A stretch of DNA of 64,000 nucleotides from Isoetes taiwanensis (Eukaryota; Streptophyta; Lycopodiopsida; Isoetales; Isoetaceae), in assembly GCA_021234155.1 (NCBI GenBank), contig JAJEKV010000048.1, positions 436,001 to 500,000 of the forward strand, in the 5' to 3' direction. Under the pieces are notes generated by a model. The model saw nothing but the letters and a program-made list of their open reading frames with translations, was not told where the DNA came from and made no database searches. Position 1 is the first letter of the stretch. Every line of letters begins with the position of its first letter. Below are positions 32,631-44,759 of the stretch, piece by piece. Position numbers and translations under genes: made by a program.

Positions 32631-35170
32631 CCCAGCGCCTGTAAACCTCGTGTGTTGAGTTGGGTTCATGGCACATAGCGAGAGTGAGAAGAAGAGGAGC
32701 CAACGTCGAGGAGTCAGCAAAGATCATGTGGAACTCCCCGCAGCAGCGGAAGCCCCTCCCTTGACGAGTTAATGAGTACCATATGGGATGGATTCAAAGC
32801 CGATAGCAAGAAGACACTCCCGCCACCCCGAAAGCAAATCCGGATAGGATAAGGGACGCAAAGAAGAAGGAGAGGAACGAAAAAGAGGGTCCGTCCTGAT
32901 GGAGGATCGAGGAGATGATAAGAACCGTAGAAATGAAATTTTGAAGGATAGTGGCGGGGCATGCGAACGAAGGCAAGCGAAGCTAAAGAAATCGTGACGG
33001 CCATGACAAATTGGTCACGCTTTGGAATGTGAATAATAAGATCCACATGCGATAAGGAAAAGAAAGATCACGCCAATTGAGGGCAAGGGCCCGAGATGCA
33101 AAAAAAGCGGCAAAGGAAACTACGGCCTTGGCCAAAGCAGAGGGAAAAGAAAGCAAGGATCATAAAGTGGAGAACAATCGAAATAACATGCGAGGAGGTG
33201 AGAGGAAGAAAGGTACTGGAGGAGGGCGAAGGCATTAAAAGTAGACTAACGAGCCAACGAGGTTAAAGGTAAAATGGTGGAGAGGGAAGGTTGAAAAGTT
33301 GATGAAAAGGATATGGCACGAGGCGAAGAAATGGATGAGGGCTTACATCCGGGATGATGAAGAGTAGCAAAAAAGGCCGCAACAACAAAAGGAGAAGCTG
33401 GAAGATAAGGAGCGTGATGTAGGCTGACTAAGCAACAAAGCCGGGCGAACATAGCGAAGTAAGCCAAAAAGAGTAGATGGGGCATGGGAGGGAAAAACTA
33501 AAGGCAAAAGTCGCGAAAAAAAAAGGGAACCTCTTTGGGGGTGAGCAAGCGAAGTAGCTGTCACAACAACAAAAAGACCATGTTAACTTCATTCAAATTG
33601 ACAACTAAAACATAAAGAGTTACATGACGCCGATCGACCCCAAAGAAAGGTCGCCGAAGATGTGGCAATAAAGCCAAAGAAAATGCATCAAAAACGTAAA
33701 TTCGTTTAATAAAAGAACGTAAGACACGCCATGTATATAACAGCCTTGTATATAATAACGTAACGTTAACGCCATGTCTAGATAAAGAGAAGCAAAAAGG
33801 AAAAAAAAATGATCCAATAGAAACCCATGTCGCAAAATCTCAATGTGGTACCAAATGCAATATGCATCATATCCAGATAAAGTTAAATAGCAACACCATG
33901 CACAAATTAGAATGTGCCCAATACAATACCTTGTGGACAACAACGTAGGACACCCCATATCTAAATAAAGAGAAGCATAAAATGAAAGATAATCCAATAT
34001 AAAGCCATGTCGAAAAATCTCAATGCAAAGATTGCCAAACGCAATATGCATCCTATCTAGATAAAGCCAAATAGCAAATATGCCAAAGATATGTAATGAG
34101 ACGAGAACCAGCAGCGCGAGCAAGCCGTGGAGAGAAAAGCGAAGTTGAAGAAGAAGAGCCGAAACCGCCTGCTATGGACGGCATTAGCTCAATGACCTGA
34201 AAAAGGGAGGAACATTAGAGAACAAAAACAATGAAAAGAAAAGGACGCCGCCACGATGATGAATCGAAGGAAGGGCCCGCATAGTTGGCCCGATTTGAAT
34301 ACAAATGCCGGACGGGGTCCGTGAATGGGCTACTGGACCAAGTCCAAGAATGTGGCTATTATCCTTCCAACCTGTGGCCAATATCTAGAGGGATATAAGC
34401 CAACAAAGGAACCCCTCATCATGGATCCCCAAAAGAATAAACAATAACGATAATTAAGAAGGAAGAATAACAAGTAACCAAGATAATAAGGCAAAGAGGA
34501 AAAACTTACGATAGGAATGCAAAATGCATAGACATAAAGATCGAACGAAACATGGAGATGTTGAGTAGAGTCGCACACCACGTAACGAGCGCGAGAGGAC
34601 GAGGACCGCCAAAGAACCGTGGAGTAACGGTAACCTCAACATGTGGACCTCGGTGATATCGAAAGCAAAAAACGGAGGAAACGGGGAAGAATGATAAAAC
34701 TAGGGGCTAAAGAACATGAAAAGTCAACCATGTCTAATAAAGCAACGCCTCAAACTTACACAATGAGTATGTAATATCATATATAGGGAGCAAAGCTATG
34801 CACAAAAAATCAGCCTACTAATGAACATGACAAAGTGGAGCTAACGAAAACGAAGAAGCTCCCAAATCCATAAAATTGGTACACTAAACAATATCACCGT
34901 CACCCATGTTCGGAATAGAAAATATAACTTCATGAAGCAACAAATAAGTCCGCATTAATCAAAAGTGAACAAAGGAACCAACAAACACTAGAGCTCCCCA
35001 ATAATCATGCCAAAAAAGAAGAAAAAATCTTAAACACAACCCCCAAATATTCAAAACCCAGTATCAGACCAAACCAAATATAGAATATACATATAAAAAA
35101 TTTAGCCACAAAGGAGAAAGAGGTGGAAAATATGTCACAAAATACTTGAATGGTACGTAAGAATCGACAA

Positions 35171-35190
35171 AGAGGAGAGAGAGAGAGAGA
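35171..35190. repeat. GA microsatellite at LINE 3' end
   Basis: (GA)n on the + strand directly next to the LINE tail. A longer (AG)n run lies at the other end of the element (39952-40023). Confidence 0.9.
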
Positions 35191-35367
35191 AATGAAATGA
35201 AATGAAATTTATTATTTAAATCTTGAGACCGCCGTGTCTATAGACGCTTACATATTGCCTTCAAAATCATAAAACAGATCATCGGTGCATCCTCGAGAAT
35301 AATACTTTGGGCTCCTCTACCTCTATCTCCCTCTCTGCATGTTGTTTCAATAGGTCCTCTCTGCATC

Positions 35368-38300
35368 TCAGAATATCAACAATGCACCCCAATACATGAT
35401 CCACGGATATGAGAAGAAATCACCAAGCTTAAGTAGCCAAAATCCCATGCTTGAGTCCGATGTCGAATATGCCTGACAGGAAATCAAGACGTGAGCCTCG
35501 TCCTCTACCACCTCTCCATCACACACCCTGCAATGCCTAATGTCATGTGCAATATTTGCCCATCTTCCAATCTCTACCCCCAGGTGATGAGAGCTCAATC
35601 GAATCCTGGCAATCGCTTGTCTATATTTTATTGATATGGGCTCCCCAAAGGTAACGTCTTTGCATGGAAGGATTCATATGTAATCGTAATACTCTTTCTT
35701 CGGGGGCACACTCCATGACTTATGTCGAAAAGCTATCCCCGACCCATCCCTCTATATTTTCCCTATGTACTTCTAAATCATGAATACTCATCCCCCATTT
35801 TATAAGCCATCTCTCAATGTCTGCATACCAACCCTTGTTTTTTGTTTCCTCTAGAGCAAGTCGTGGTAGACTATTGATTGGCAACTCATATATAACCTTA
35901 CACATATAGCGTAAGAGTCTGCAAAGTGCTTCAGCCTCAAGTGGCATCATCCCACATTCGCCAACATCATATCATTATGGTGTTTGCATTTTGGTACCTA
36001 GTCCGTATGAAAAAATTTCTTTTGTATCTTTTTCTACTTTTTCCAGTTTGTCATTAGCAAGGCTCGCCCCGGACTTCACACCCATATAGCACAACGGTTT
36101 GCACCAATACCTTGTATAACATGCTTCATCTCAAAATTCCATACCTCGGCGCACACGCTTTTTTTTTTTTGCATAGCATATAGTGCCTTTAAGCCCGTGA
36201 TTCACTCTATGCTCAACTCTGCTTGGTTCAGGTTGGGGCTCTTATCACGTTCACCCCGGATATTTGTAGTTATCTACCACCTCTACGTGTTTGCCCATAT
36301 AATGTATTTGAATGTGATCGTCTTACTTGCCCCAAATACCACAACTTTGGTCTTATCCATATTCACGCATACCACGATTCTTTCGAGAATGTCGCCAACG
36401 ATCTAAGTGTCTTTGCATCCCTTGTATGCTCAGGGATAACAAAATGATATCATCGGCAGATACAGTAGGAGCCCTGAGAACATATCCATACAAAGGTGTG
36501 CCATCTCCCCATGTGCGCCTATCCATTCTTCCAACTGGTCTATGAATAACCCAAATAGCGTGGGTGATAAAGGGGCACCCCTGCTTCACACCCATATTGC
36601 TCTCTGCTACCTCGTCACAAAATTCAACAAAAGGAGATGACAATTTCACAAGTACCTTATCATAAAGTACCCTTTACCGCATGCCCGAGCTCCTTGAGGG
36701 ATACCAAGATCCACCATCCTATGTCCCAAATTTTTCTATTTACCATATCGAAAAGCCTTGCTAAAGTCCACAAATATAGCGTGATAACGGTTTCCTTTTC
36801 CCCCCCACTCCATCTGAGTCCATCATGGCCCTCGACATTATGGTCTTACCCACATACTCAGAATAGATGCAAACAGGTTTGCATACAAGTTTGCTCACCA
36901 TGATAGTGCGGTAGTTGTTGGATCTTTTTATCCCCCGACTTGTGCAATGGTACAATCCTGTTAATTTGCCGCGCCTTTTGAGGAAGCCATCTGTCAAAGC
37001 TATATTAAACATATCGCCAACTTATTTTCAAGCTGCTTCCCCGCCCATTTAAGTAGTTCCGCCATGAGACCACAAGCATCGGCCGCTTTGCCATTAGCAA
37101 GTCTCTTGAGCCCCCGCACATCCTCTACGGTGAATGTCAAGATATCTCGCTATAGTATCCGTGGTCATCGCCATCTTTTTGCCTCAGGGCACATCATAAA
37201 GCTTGGCGCACATGCGCCATAAGCATCTCTACTCGCAGTTCACTATCCTGATTTTTTCAAAGGTTTGAGTCGCCTTAATTTTTTGGGTCCACCAACAATT
37301 CTTTTTACCATCGTCTCATGTTTCCTGTATAGATACACTCTTTTTTGTTTTTTATCGACTTAATATACTCCTTTCTTTCACGTGCCTTAGCTGCTCCATG
37401 TGATGATTTGAATTTTTCCTTTTGCCGCTTGCATTCCATGTCAAACTAAAAGCCACAGGGGGCAATCCCATCCTTTGGCGATATGAGACAAAACAAGCGT
37501 ATTCGCTGATTGAAGCAAAATATTAGTCAACACATCACTTATCTCTCGTGAATGAGTTCGCCATACTAGAGCCTTAACTTTCTCCCTCGACATATCGGGC
37601 CAGATTCTATCTCTCCGCCTTATCATATCTGGTTTGCATCTTTCGCTTTTTGTCGTTTCAAACTTGCGCATGCCACTCGTGAATTGCACCCTTATTTCAA
37701 CAAATATCGGCACATGGTCCTAATTTTCATTCTCGCCCCCAATAGATATGCTAACAATATGTTCTCCAAAGGAAGGTTTAGCAATGACATAGTCTACCAC
37801 GCTTGCATTTTTACAGTGCATTTACCCGATCTCGGATATCTTGTTGTGCCATTGAAAATTACCATGTCAAAACCACTACACATATGCGGGATATGCGGCC
37901 TTCTATGGAGTTGGCCATTTCACCAAGTCGCCGGATGTCCTATTCCACCCGTTTCCTCAAGCTCACCATTATCCATCATCTCCAACCACTCCTCCTTCCC
38001 ATCCGGGCTTACCAATCTTTGCTTGGTTGTTACCAAGGTCGCCCATTAAAATCCCCATTAGCAAAACTTCCCTTTGTTCTACTCAGTGCGAATATCCCGC
38101 TCTAAGTGGAAAAATGGGTCGCCCCTATCAAGATCCCCTTTATCATACACGGTGAATCCACGGGCGGAAAAAATAACACCGACAACATATATTTTACCGT
38201 CCACGCCAGCCTTGACTCAATCCAAATATTCTGTGGTGATGCCTTATGCCTTAGCACCTCTATTGCATGCACAATTTCCTTCCTAGTATAGCAAGCTATA

Positions 38301-38520
38301 CCTCAAAACTTTTAAGCCTCCATCCCTTATTGTTCCAAACAGAATGTAAATGAGTAAAACCAAAAATATCCGAGACCTTTTTCCTCATGTTCACATGTTT
38401 CCAAGAAAAAAATTATATCAACATTATCTAATACTTCTGACATGGTAAATATCTTACTATTTTTTAATGTATTTATGTTCCAACAAGCTAACCCCGGGTC
38501 GATATTTGCTATGCCTCTTC
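35368..38520 (-). pseudogene. LINE ORF2: endonuclease and reverse transcriptase, broken
   Basis: Pieces in order on the minus strand: a start-like segment with LACWNINTLKN (about 38470), the APE-type endonuclease word NGDFNGR (38041-38056), NYRTIMVSK and VCIYSEYVGK of the reverse transcriptase (36761-36930), GVKQGCP (about 36573-36594), the catalytic ADDI (36447-36458; the residue before it reads S, not Y), a linker (35720-35950), and a reverse-transcriptase zinc-binding end with CRVCDGEVVEDEAHVLISC (35470-35560). ORF2 proteins nick target DNA and copy the element RNA at the nick. Frames change repeatedly, so no product is expected. Confidence 0.88.
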
Positions 38521-38591
38521 TATCACCGCCTTTTACCTCCTTCCAAGATGCACGCTTTCGGATGCCGGGGGCTTCCTTCATCTTTAAGATG

Positions 38592-38950
38592 TCATCTTTC
38601 CTTTGCCGAAACTGAATTTTTAGTCAAGTCATCATTTACCCAAATGTATTGCCCCCTTAGCAAAGATCGCTTCTGCATAACCCTCGCCTTAGCCTCCTTG
38701 CTTGCACATTTCACCAATATGTTGCGGGTACCTTCCCCTTTCTTCCCAACGCGGTATGCATCCAATATCTCTACTTGTATTTGCATCTTTTCAGCCATAA
38801 ATTGTTGTACGGTTTACGTAGTGTTCTCATTGTCTTTTTTCGGCGGTCCGGCTATCCACGAGATTATTCGCCTTGAGTTCCATTTCGTGCATATCGGTGT
38901 CGCTGCTCCAATTTATCATTCAATGTATCTATTGCTTCTTGAAAACCCTC
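38592..38950 (-). pseudogene. LINE ORF1-like RNA-binding segment
   Basis: The minus strand at 38592-38798 encodes AYRVGKKGEGTRNILVK and AKARVMQKRSLLRG, typical of the RNA-binding part of plant L1 ORF1 proteins. Upstream (38800-38950) a broken frame gives LNDKLEQ and MHEMELKANNLV, consistent with a coiled coil. A further minus-strand frame at 39354-39614 may be the ORF1 N-terminus, but I cannot recognise it. Confidence 0.7.
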
Positions 38951-39950
38951 ATTGCTCGTTTCACCGTGCAAATAGTTGAGATTGTTAGGTCACATTTTGA
39001 GTCTTTTTGGTTCAACGCCACCATCGTCATGCTTCGCTACTTGCTATTTTAACTCATAGTTCTCATGTTTTGATGATAGTAGAGACTCGTTCATACCTTG
39101 AAGAATTTTTTAGCATTTGAGAGGCGCCTGCTACTTGATGCTTCTCTTCTTGCTTTTCTGCTTCCTTTCTAGATTGTTCCATGGAGTCCAAGATTTTCAT
39201 CATGGTATGCAGCGGTGGCCCATAATCATTTCGGCTGTGAAACCTCCACCTGTGATGCCTCCAAATCTTTGTTGAACAACTTCATTGTACCTATTGCGGA
39301 AAATGGATATCCATTTGCTTTTTGGAAGTTGCAATGAGAAAAACACGGATCTCTTATTGCCCGATTGCCTCGATGTTGCGCCAGAGAGGCCCGGGTTCTT
39401 TATTGCAGCACCGATGCCATTTGATGTAATTGCGGCGGGGAATACACGAAGCCTCTATCGGACCCCCCGTTTGTTCCGGCCCGCAGACCATACGCTCCAA
39501 CACTCGGTCGAAGTCGGCGACCCATCCCTCTTTTGTATCACGGCCTTCTCTTTTCTTATTTCTTCCATGGTTTTGTCCTCTTCTTAGTGCCATTTCTGGC
39601 CGCCTGATACCCAAAATCCCCCCAGCAATCGTGGACTGGGCGATTGTGGAAGCAACCGCCCCAGCTTGCGCTTGCCACGGTCGCGTTTCCCCTCACGATG
39701 ATGCCGAAGCCAGTGCGCCCAAAGACTGCACCGATTAGCCCAGCAAAGTGAAGTAGCCTAAACCGACCCGACCACCCGGCAGCCCGGGGACCGAGAAAGT
39801 GTGCCAAAACCGGTGCCAAATGCATTTTTCCCCAAATCAGGTGGGAGCAACACGAGATCCTGCCCAAAAATCGCATGTAGAGCCCCAATCGCGCCTCGGA
39901 TCACGAGCCAAGCCGTGAACCACAGTAAACAGTAAACCCTGGCGCCAAAC

Positions 39951-39951
<1 letters not shown>

Positions 39952-40023
<72 letters not shown>
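39952..40023. repeat. (AG)n microsatellite, about 72 bp
   Basis: Uninterrupted AG dinucleotides at the 5' end of the LINE. Length in an assembly may be unreliable. Confidence 0.98.
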
Positions 40024-40026
<3 letters not shown>

Positions 40027-40111
40027 CCAAGAAACCTCCAAGCGTTGAGTTGGTTCACAAAGCACGTGAGCTAATGGAGCGCTAACAATAAAATGAGGCG
40101 AACCGCATAAA

Positions 40112-40118
40112 CTATAAG
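40112..40118 (+). promoter_or_regulatory. TATA-like box in block M
   Basis: CTATAAG followed by AAACCTGTGGGTTGAG, the diverged form of the block H module. The equivalent is at 53354-53360. Confidence 0.35.
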
Positions 40119-40349
40119 CCCGCCACTAAAAACCTGTGGGTTGAGCCGGGCACGAAGCACGAAGCGAGGGTGAGATTTAAGAGGAGGGCAACGACCCAGC
40201 GCGAGAAGAAATGGAACATGTAGACTGCCCCACGAGCGATTAAGGAGAACAAGAACGTGCATAATGGCGCTGGCGGCAACCGCAAAACGACAAGCACTCA
40301 AAAGGAGGTGAGCGATTAGAAAACGATTCTAAAAAAGAGAGGACAAAAG

Positions 40350-40395
40350 ATCACCTGTGGGTGGAGAAAAGCATCACCCAAATGGGTGGAAGAAA
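40350..40395 (+). repeat. Hairpin cluster 5
   Basis: Two hairpins, one of them CACCCAAATGGGTG, a perfect 5-bp stem with a 4-nt loop. Confidence 0.75.
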
Positions 40396-40640
40396 AACAA
40401 GATAAACCACAACAACTATGGAAACCTATAATGTAGAAGATAATACCACGGAATAACGATACCACCCGAGCCAAGTGTAGTGTATCACACATAAGATACA
40501 AACACAGGTGCAAAAGATAAAACCCAAACCACCATGGGGAAATCCTAAACACAGAAAAGAATGCCACATATCTATAGGCAATAAAAAGATAATAAACGCA
40601 GAGACTGCAGCGTAGATAGGCAGGAAGAAGCCTATCCTAG

Positions 40641-43600
40641 TTCTTTTATGCTCATGCATTTTGCCTTTGCGCTGCCGTTTATGTTATCAGGAGTCTATAG
40701 GAGGATTGCTCTACATGGAGATCCGCCATGCACTATCATGAATTATTGATGTACTTCCATGCGATTTAGACCGAAGTTAGGCTCGTTGGATGATTCCTTT
40801 ACAGTTGAGCTTTTCTTACATTTACAGCCTATCTATCCGCATGCATCCTCCGACGGATTGGTTTTATACTTCTCTCAATTTGATCTTTGGAACATGCACG
40901 TGAGCATGCAACAGCTATTTTCTTTTTATAGTATTGAGTGCAGAGCAGGTGGATCGGTTCTTCCAGATCCTGCCTCCATCATTGATTTGCCGAGAGCGAG
41001 ATTTTTCAAACAGCTTGATTCGTCTGCACCGCGTGGAGCGGTTGACCTTCTTCTTTTGAGACGCCCTTCCTCGCTTCACCTATGAACGCAACCCATCCCG
41101 CCCAAGAACCGCTGATCCTTGACTCGGACCAGCCTTTCCTCTAGCATTCCACGTTTTTTGCCTTATCGCTTTTGCCATTTTGCTTTTTTTATTGCTTTAC
41201 ATGGGTCACCGCTATCTTCAGATCCGCCAGCTCAAGATGTCGCTCTATTTTTCGATAATCACTTTCCTAGTCCTGGTCGGAATTTGCTCTGTCTTCGCTT
41301 GGTTTTCCTTTGTGCTATACTTATGTTATGCATTCACCACACCAGCCTTTCTCGTATCTAGCTCACAGCGCCTGCAAGAACAGGCTCCATGAATTTCAAA
41401 ATGGGAGTTAGGGCAAAACCGATTGGAGCTGTGGACAATTTGTCAAGCACTCTAAGCACCGCCATCGGATTCCTTTGCAAATCAATACATAACTGATTTC
41501 GCCTATCCTCACCGTGATTTGCTTCACAAGCATCCGATCCTCAAACTTTTGCCATTCGATTCCCTATTCGATTCCCCTTTCGATCAACTGTAGAACCCAT
41601 GCCTGGGTTACCTTATATCCCGTATCCCCATATTTCTTTATTTCCTACCCTATTACCTAAGCCAAGATTTTCCACCATTACAAGGTTACATTATCTCTCA
41701 GATCCTCGTGATTTTATTTTAGACCTCCTTCAAGCATTCAATGTTGGTTAAGGCCCGGATAATCTCAACTTCCTAGCATTTGGCGGATAATCTTGCATAA
41801 GTTTTTCAATTCCACATTTTCTTTGGGTTGTGCATTGAATCGTGTTAAGTTTAGTTGTGCATTTTTCTTTGTCAAGCTTATTATGAGTTTATAGTTTAGA
41901 AGGGGCTCTACCATGTTACTTGTTTTTGTGGCATAGGGTGAATTATGATATCCGAATATCCGCATTTTTCCTCCGGGGTTTCTTACCATATTACTATCTA
42001 AGTTTGGTTTTGCAAACACTCACATTGTGCATTGAATCAGGTTAAGTTTAGTTGTGTATTTTCTTTCTCGTGCTTATTAAGGATTTTATAGTTTAGAAGA
42101 GGCATGTTACTTGGTTTTTGTGGCATATATAGGTTATCTTATGCCCCTTTTACATATACCCTGAGGGAATTACGAAGTCACATTTACACTATATTTTCTA
42201 TCATTTGGGTGTCCCTTTTCTTTTTCCTATGCAGGTTTTCATTGTTATGTTTTTTCTCATGTCTTATTCATAATTGCATTAGAATATGAGGCATCTAGGG
42301 GCTTTTGTTTTAGGGGTGGTTTTTCCTCCCATGTTATCTCTTTCAGATGTTACCTTTTACAAGTTGATGGACATCTAGTTTTTCTATATGTGACATTATC
42401 CTTTGAATTTGAGGTTTTTCATGGTTGTTTTCGGATTTTTCTTCTTTGCACTTGTGTTTTTATCGTGGATTCGATGCACCATACTATTTAAATGGGTCTA
42501 TGCTCTTTTTGTTTTTCTTTGTTTATGTTCGCTCCCTTTTTACCTCGTTTAATCTTGTGGTCGCATTTGGGATGTTGTCTTGTTTTTCATAATTCTACGC
42601 CATTCCTCTCTTGGTTTATTATCTTTTTATTGCCTATGGATTTGTGGCCACCATCTTCCCGGGTTGCATTTGTCCTTTTTACATTGATGCATTCCATTTC
42701 CATGGTAGGTTGCAAAGATGGCCTCCATTGCGTGTTATTTCTCCGACATGTATCTCTTTTGTATGTTATTTTTTATATTGTGGTTCCCATGTGGTTATAT
42801 GTGGCATTCTTTTCTGTTTAGGATTTTTCCCATGGTGGTTTGGCTTTATTTTTGCACTTGTGTTTGTGTCTTATGGGTGATGCACTACACTTGGCTCGTG
42901 TGGTATACGCTATTGGTGGTATTATCTTCTACATTCTAGGTTTCCTAGTTGTTGGATTTTATTTTCTCGCACTTGTGGTTTATCTGTTTTTGATGCACCG
43001 CACTCTTCAATAGTTGTCCGGGTTATTCCATTTTGATTTTCTTGTTTATGTTATGCCTCCGCATTTTTACTTTAGTTTTTTCAGAGCCTATGTGTTGCTT
43101 CCTCGAGGTTGCTTTGTTTTTCTATTTTATATGCCGCATTCTCATGGTTTCATTCTTTTGATTGCCCGAGATTTATTCACCACATTTGGTTGGTTGCACT
43201 TTGTCTTTTTATGTCTCATTGCCAATTGTTTAAATATTATTTACCGTCTCCGGTATGCCATCTTAGTTATTTTCAATATTGCTACATGGCTTGTGTTCCA
43301 AGTATTCCGTGACGTTGGGGTTTTTGCTTAGGGTCATGTCGATGTTTGTTGTTGTTCACATATTTACTATGGTAAGTTCCTTCGTAGTATTCTTATTATT
43401 ATTGATTTTGATGGTTCTTATGAGTACCATACTAATCGGTCTCTTCTTGTTTTCGCATCTAGAGTTGCCTTTGACATTGCTAGACATAATGGGACCTACT
43501 CTTTGGGGTTTCTTGTCTTGGAATACGATCAATGGCAACATTTTTTGTATCATATGGTGGTTCCTTCATTTTGCTTAGATACATGCATTTTTTCTATGTG

Positions 43601-43705
43601 CTAGATGATTTTTTTCTATTGATTTTTTTTATGGGCTATGGTTCCTCCGCTTTTGCTTAGATATATGCATTTTATGTGTTCGATGATTTTTCTTCTATTG
43701 GTTCT
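40641..43705 (+). repeat. Repeat block A, copy 2
   Basis: Collinear with about 12960-16130, with many short indels. It ends abruptly near 43706, where an AT-rich insertion begins. The 16130-16800 part is missing. Confidence 0.88.
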
Positions 43706-44165
43706 TTCATTAGAGGAAAATGAGATCACATTTTGTCCCATTAAGGGATGCTTAAATGCCATGTCAGCTTTTCAAACTGGTCCAATAAGAGAAGAGCTCC
43801 AAAAGATATCTCATTCCAAAGATATGTGGCAAACAGAATTAATGCGTTGCAAGTAACTCATAGTATCATTTTTTCATTATAACTTTTGATCCGAACTCGA
43901 TTCAAAAACTTTTTGTAGTAATGGGTTCGTCTTCACAAGATCTATCTAGTGATAACCCATTCATACATCTTTTACGATATATAAATATATAAGAAATAAG
44001 CAAAAATCATATTTTTAAGGTTAACGATATGACCATATTGAAATACATCATAACCATATATCATTGAAAGATCTTTTCATTCCGCATCTAATGCAACAAC
44101 GCCTTAAACATTTTGACAAGTGGATCAAAAGTTATGGGAAAAAAAACAACAATGAAGTTGTTGGT
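43706..44165. other. AT-rich insertion of unknown origin
   Basis: About 460 bases that match nothing else in the window and lack the strand skew of their surroundings. They separate block A copy 2 from the block that follows. No clear inverted termini or target duplication were found, and I recognise no protein. Confidence 0.5.
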
Positions 44166-44759
44166 GGCCGATTAATTGCGCTTAATAGAGGGTTTTCCTA
44201 TTGGGGCCTTTATTCATGGCTTTTTGCATATGGTATTTGTCTTCGACATCACTCCACATTTCTCCTATGCTACCCCGAACGGACCTTGCATTTTCACTCT
44301 CCTCATTATGAACTTCTTTGCTTTAGACTTTGTTGTCAACCTCTTTTTTCTTATTGACATTCCTCCGAGTTGGCTCATTCGTTGGTGTTGGTCCGGTATT
44401 GGTAAGCTTTGAGACGTTGCTTTTTAGGTTCATTTTACCACTCTTGATATTCATCTTCCTTTATCCGGTTTATGGTTTGACCTCTTCCCAATATTGACAA
44501 ACCGTGATCCTCAGATTCATATCATATGTGCATTGCACGCCGCTAACGTGGTTTGTTTTTCATCGCCTTGTTGCTTGCTGGCCGTCATCATCATGGCGTG
44601 CTTTTCTTTTCATTGTTTTTTCTAATGTCCTTTCTTTTTCAGGTCATTACCGATACCGCCCATAGCAGCGCCCGCTCTTCTTCTTGCCTTCGTTTTTATC
44701 CTCATGGTTTCGCCAAGGCCATCGGTTCTCGCCGCGATCATGAACTCCCCGAGCGGGCA
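44166..44759 (+). repeat. Repeat block J, + orientation
   Basis: T-rich. The inverted counterpart is 52640-53330, for example TTTGTTGTCAACCTC at about 44330 against GAGGTTGACAACAAG at about 53060. Confidence 0.75.

Larger units (their letters stand above)
28681..35165. repeat. 5.8-kb tandem unit 2, with full block D
   Basis: Same block order as unit 1: C+, B+, X+, G+, H+ (to about 31800), then H-, F-, E- and a complete D- (34180-35140). It ends where the LINE enters the GA microsatellite at 35171. AT-rich parts, for example about 23480-23640 against 29320-29480, are nearly identical between the units. Confidence 0.85.
35190..39950 (-). mobile_element. L1-type LINE, decayed
   Basis: On the minus strand there is an ORF1-like segment, then endonuclease, reverse transcriptase and a zinc-knuckle C-terminus, ending in AATAATAAA and a short ATTTC-repeat tail (35190-35209). 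Many frameshifts and stops break both ORFs. The GC-rich stretch 39580-39950 is probably the 5' untranslated region. GA-repeat DNA at both ends suggests insertion into a microsatellite. The outer flanks belong to the surrounding repeat family. Confidence 0.88.
40024..40640 (+). repeat. Promoter-type block M plus reduced inverted block A
   Basis: 40024-40400 matches 53330-53680 in the same orientation. 40400-40632 is a shortened inverted copy of block A, matching 55285-55480 and 55630-55665 directly. The orientation flips at about 40633, at AAGCCTATCCTAGTTC. A similar CCTATCCTAGTTC lies near 48616. Confidence 0.75.

Noticed and set aside
39354-39888. Minus-strand open frames in GC-rich sequence upstream of the LINE ORF1
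   Set aside because: No conserved motif. Treated as probable LINE 5' leader or unrecognised ORF1 N-terminus.
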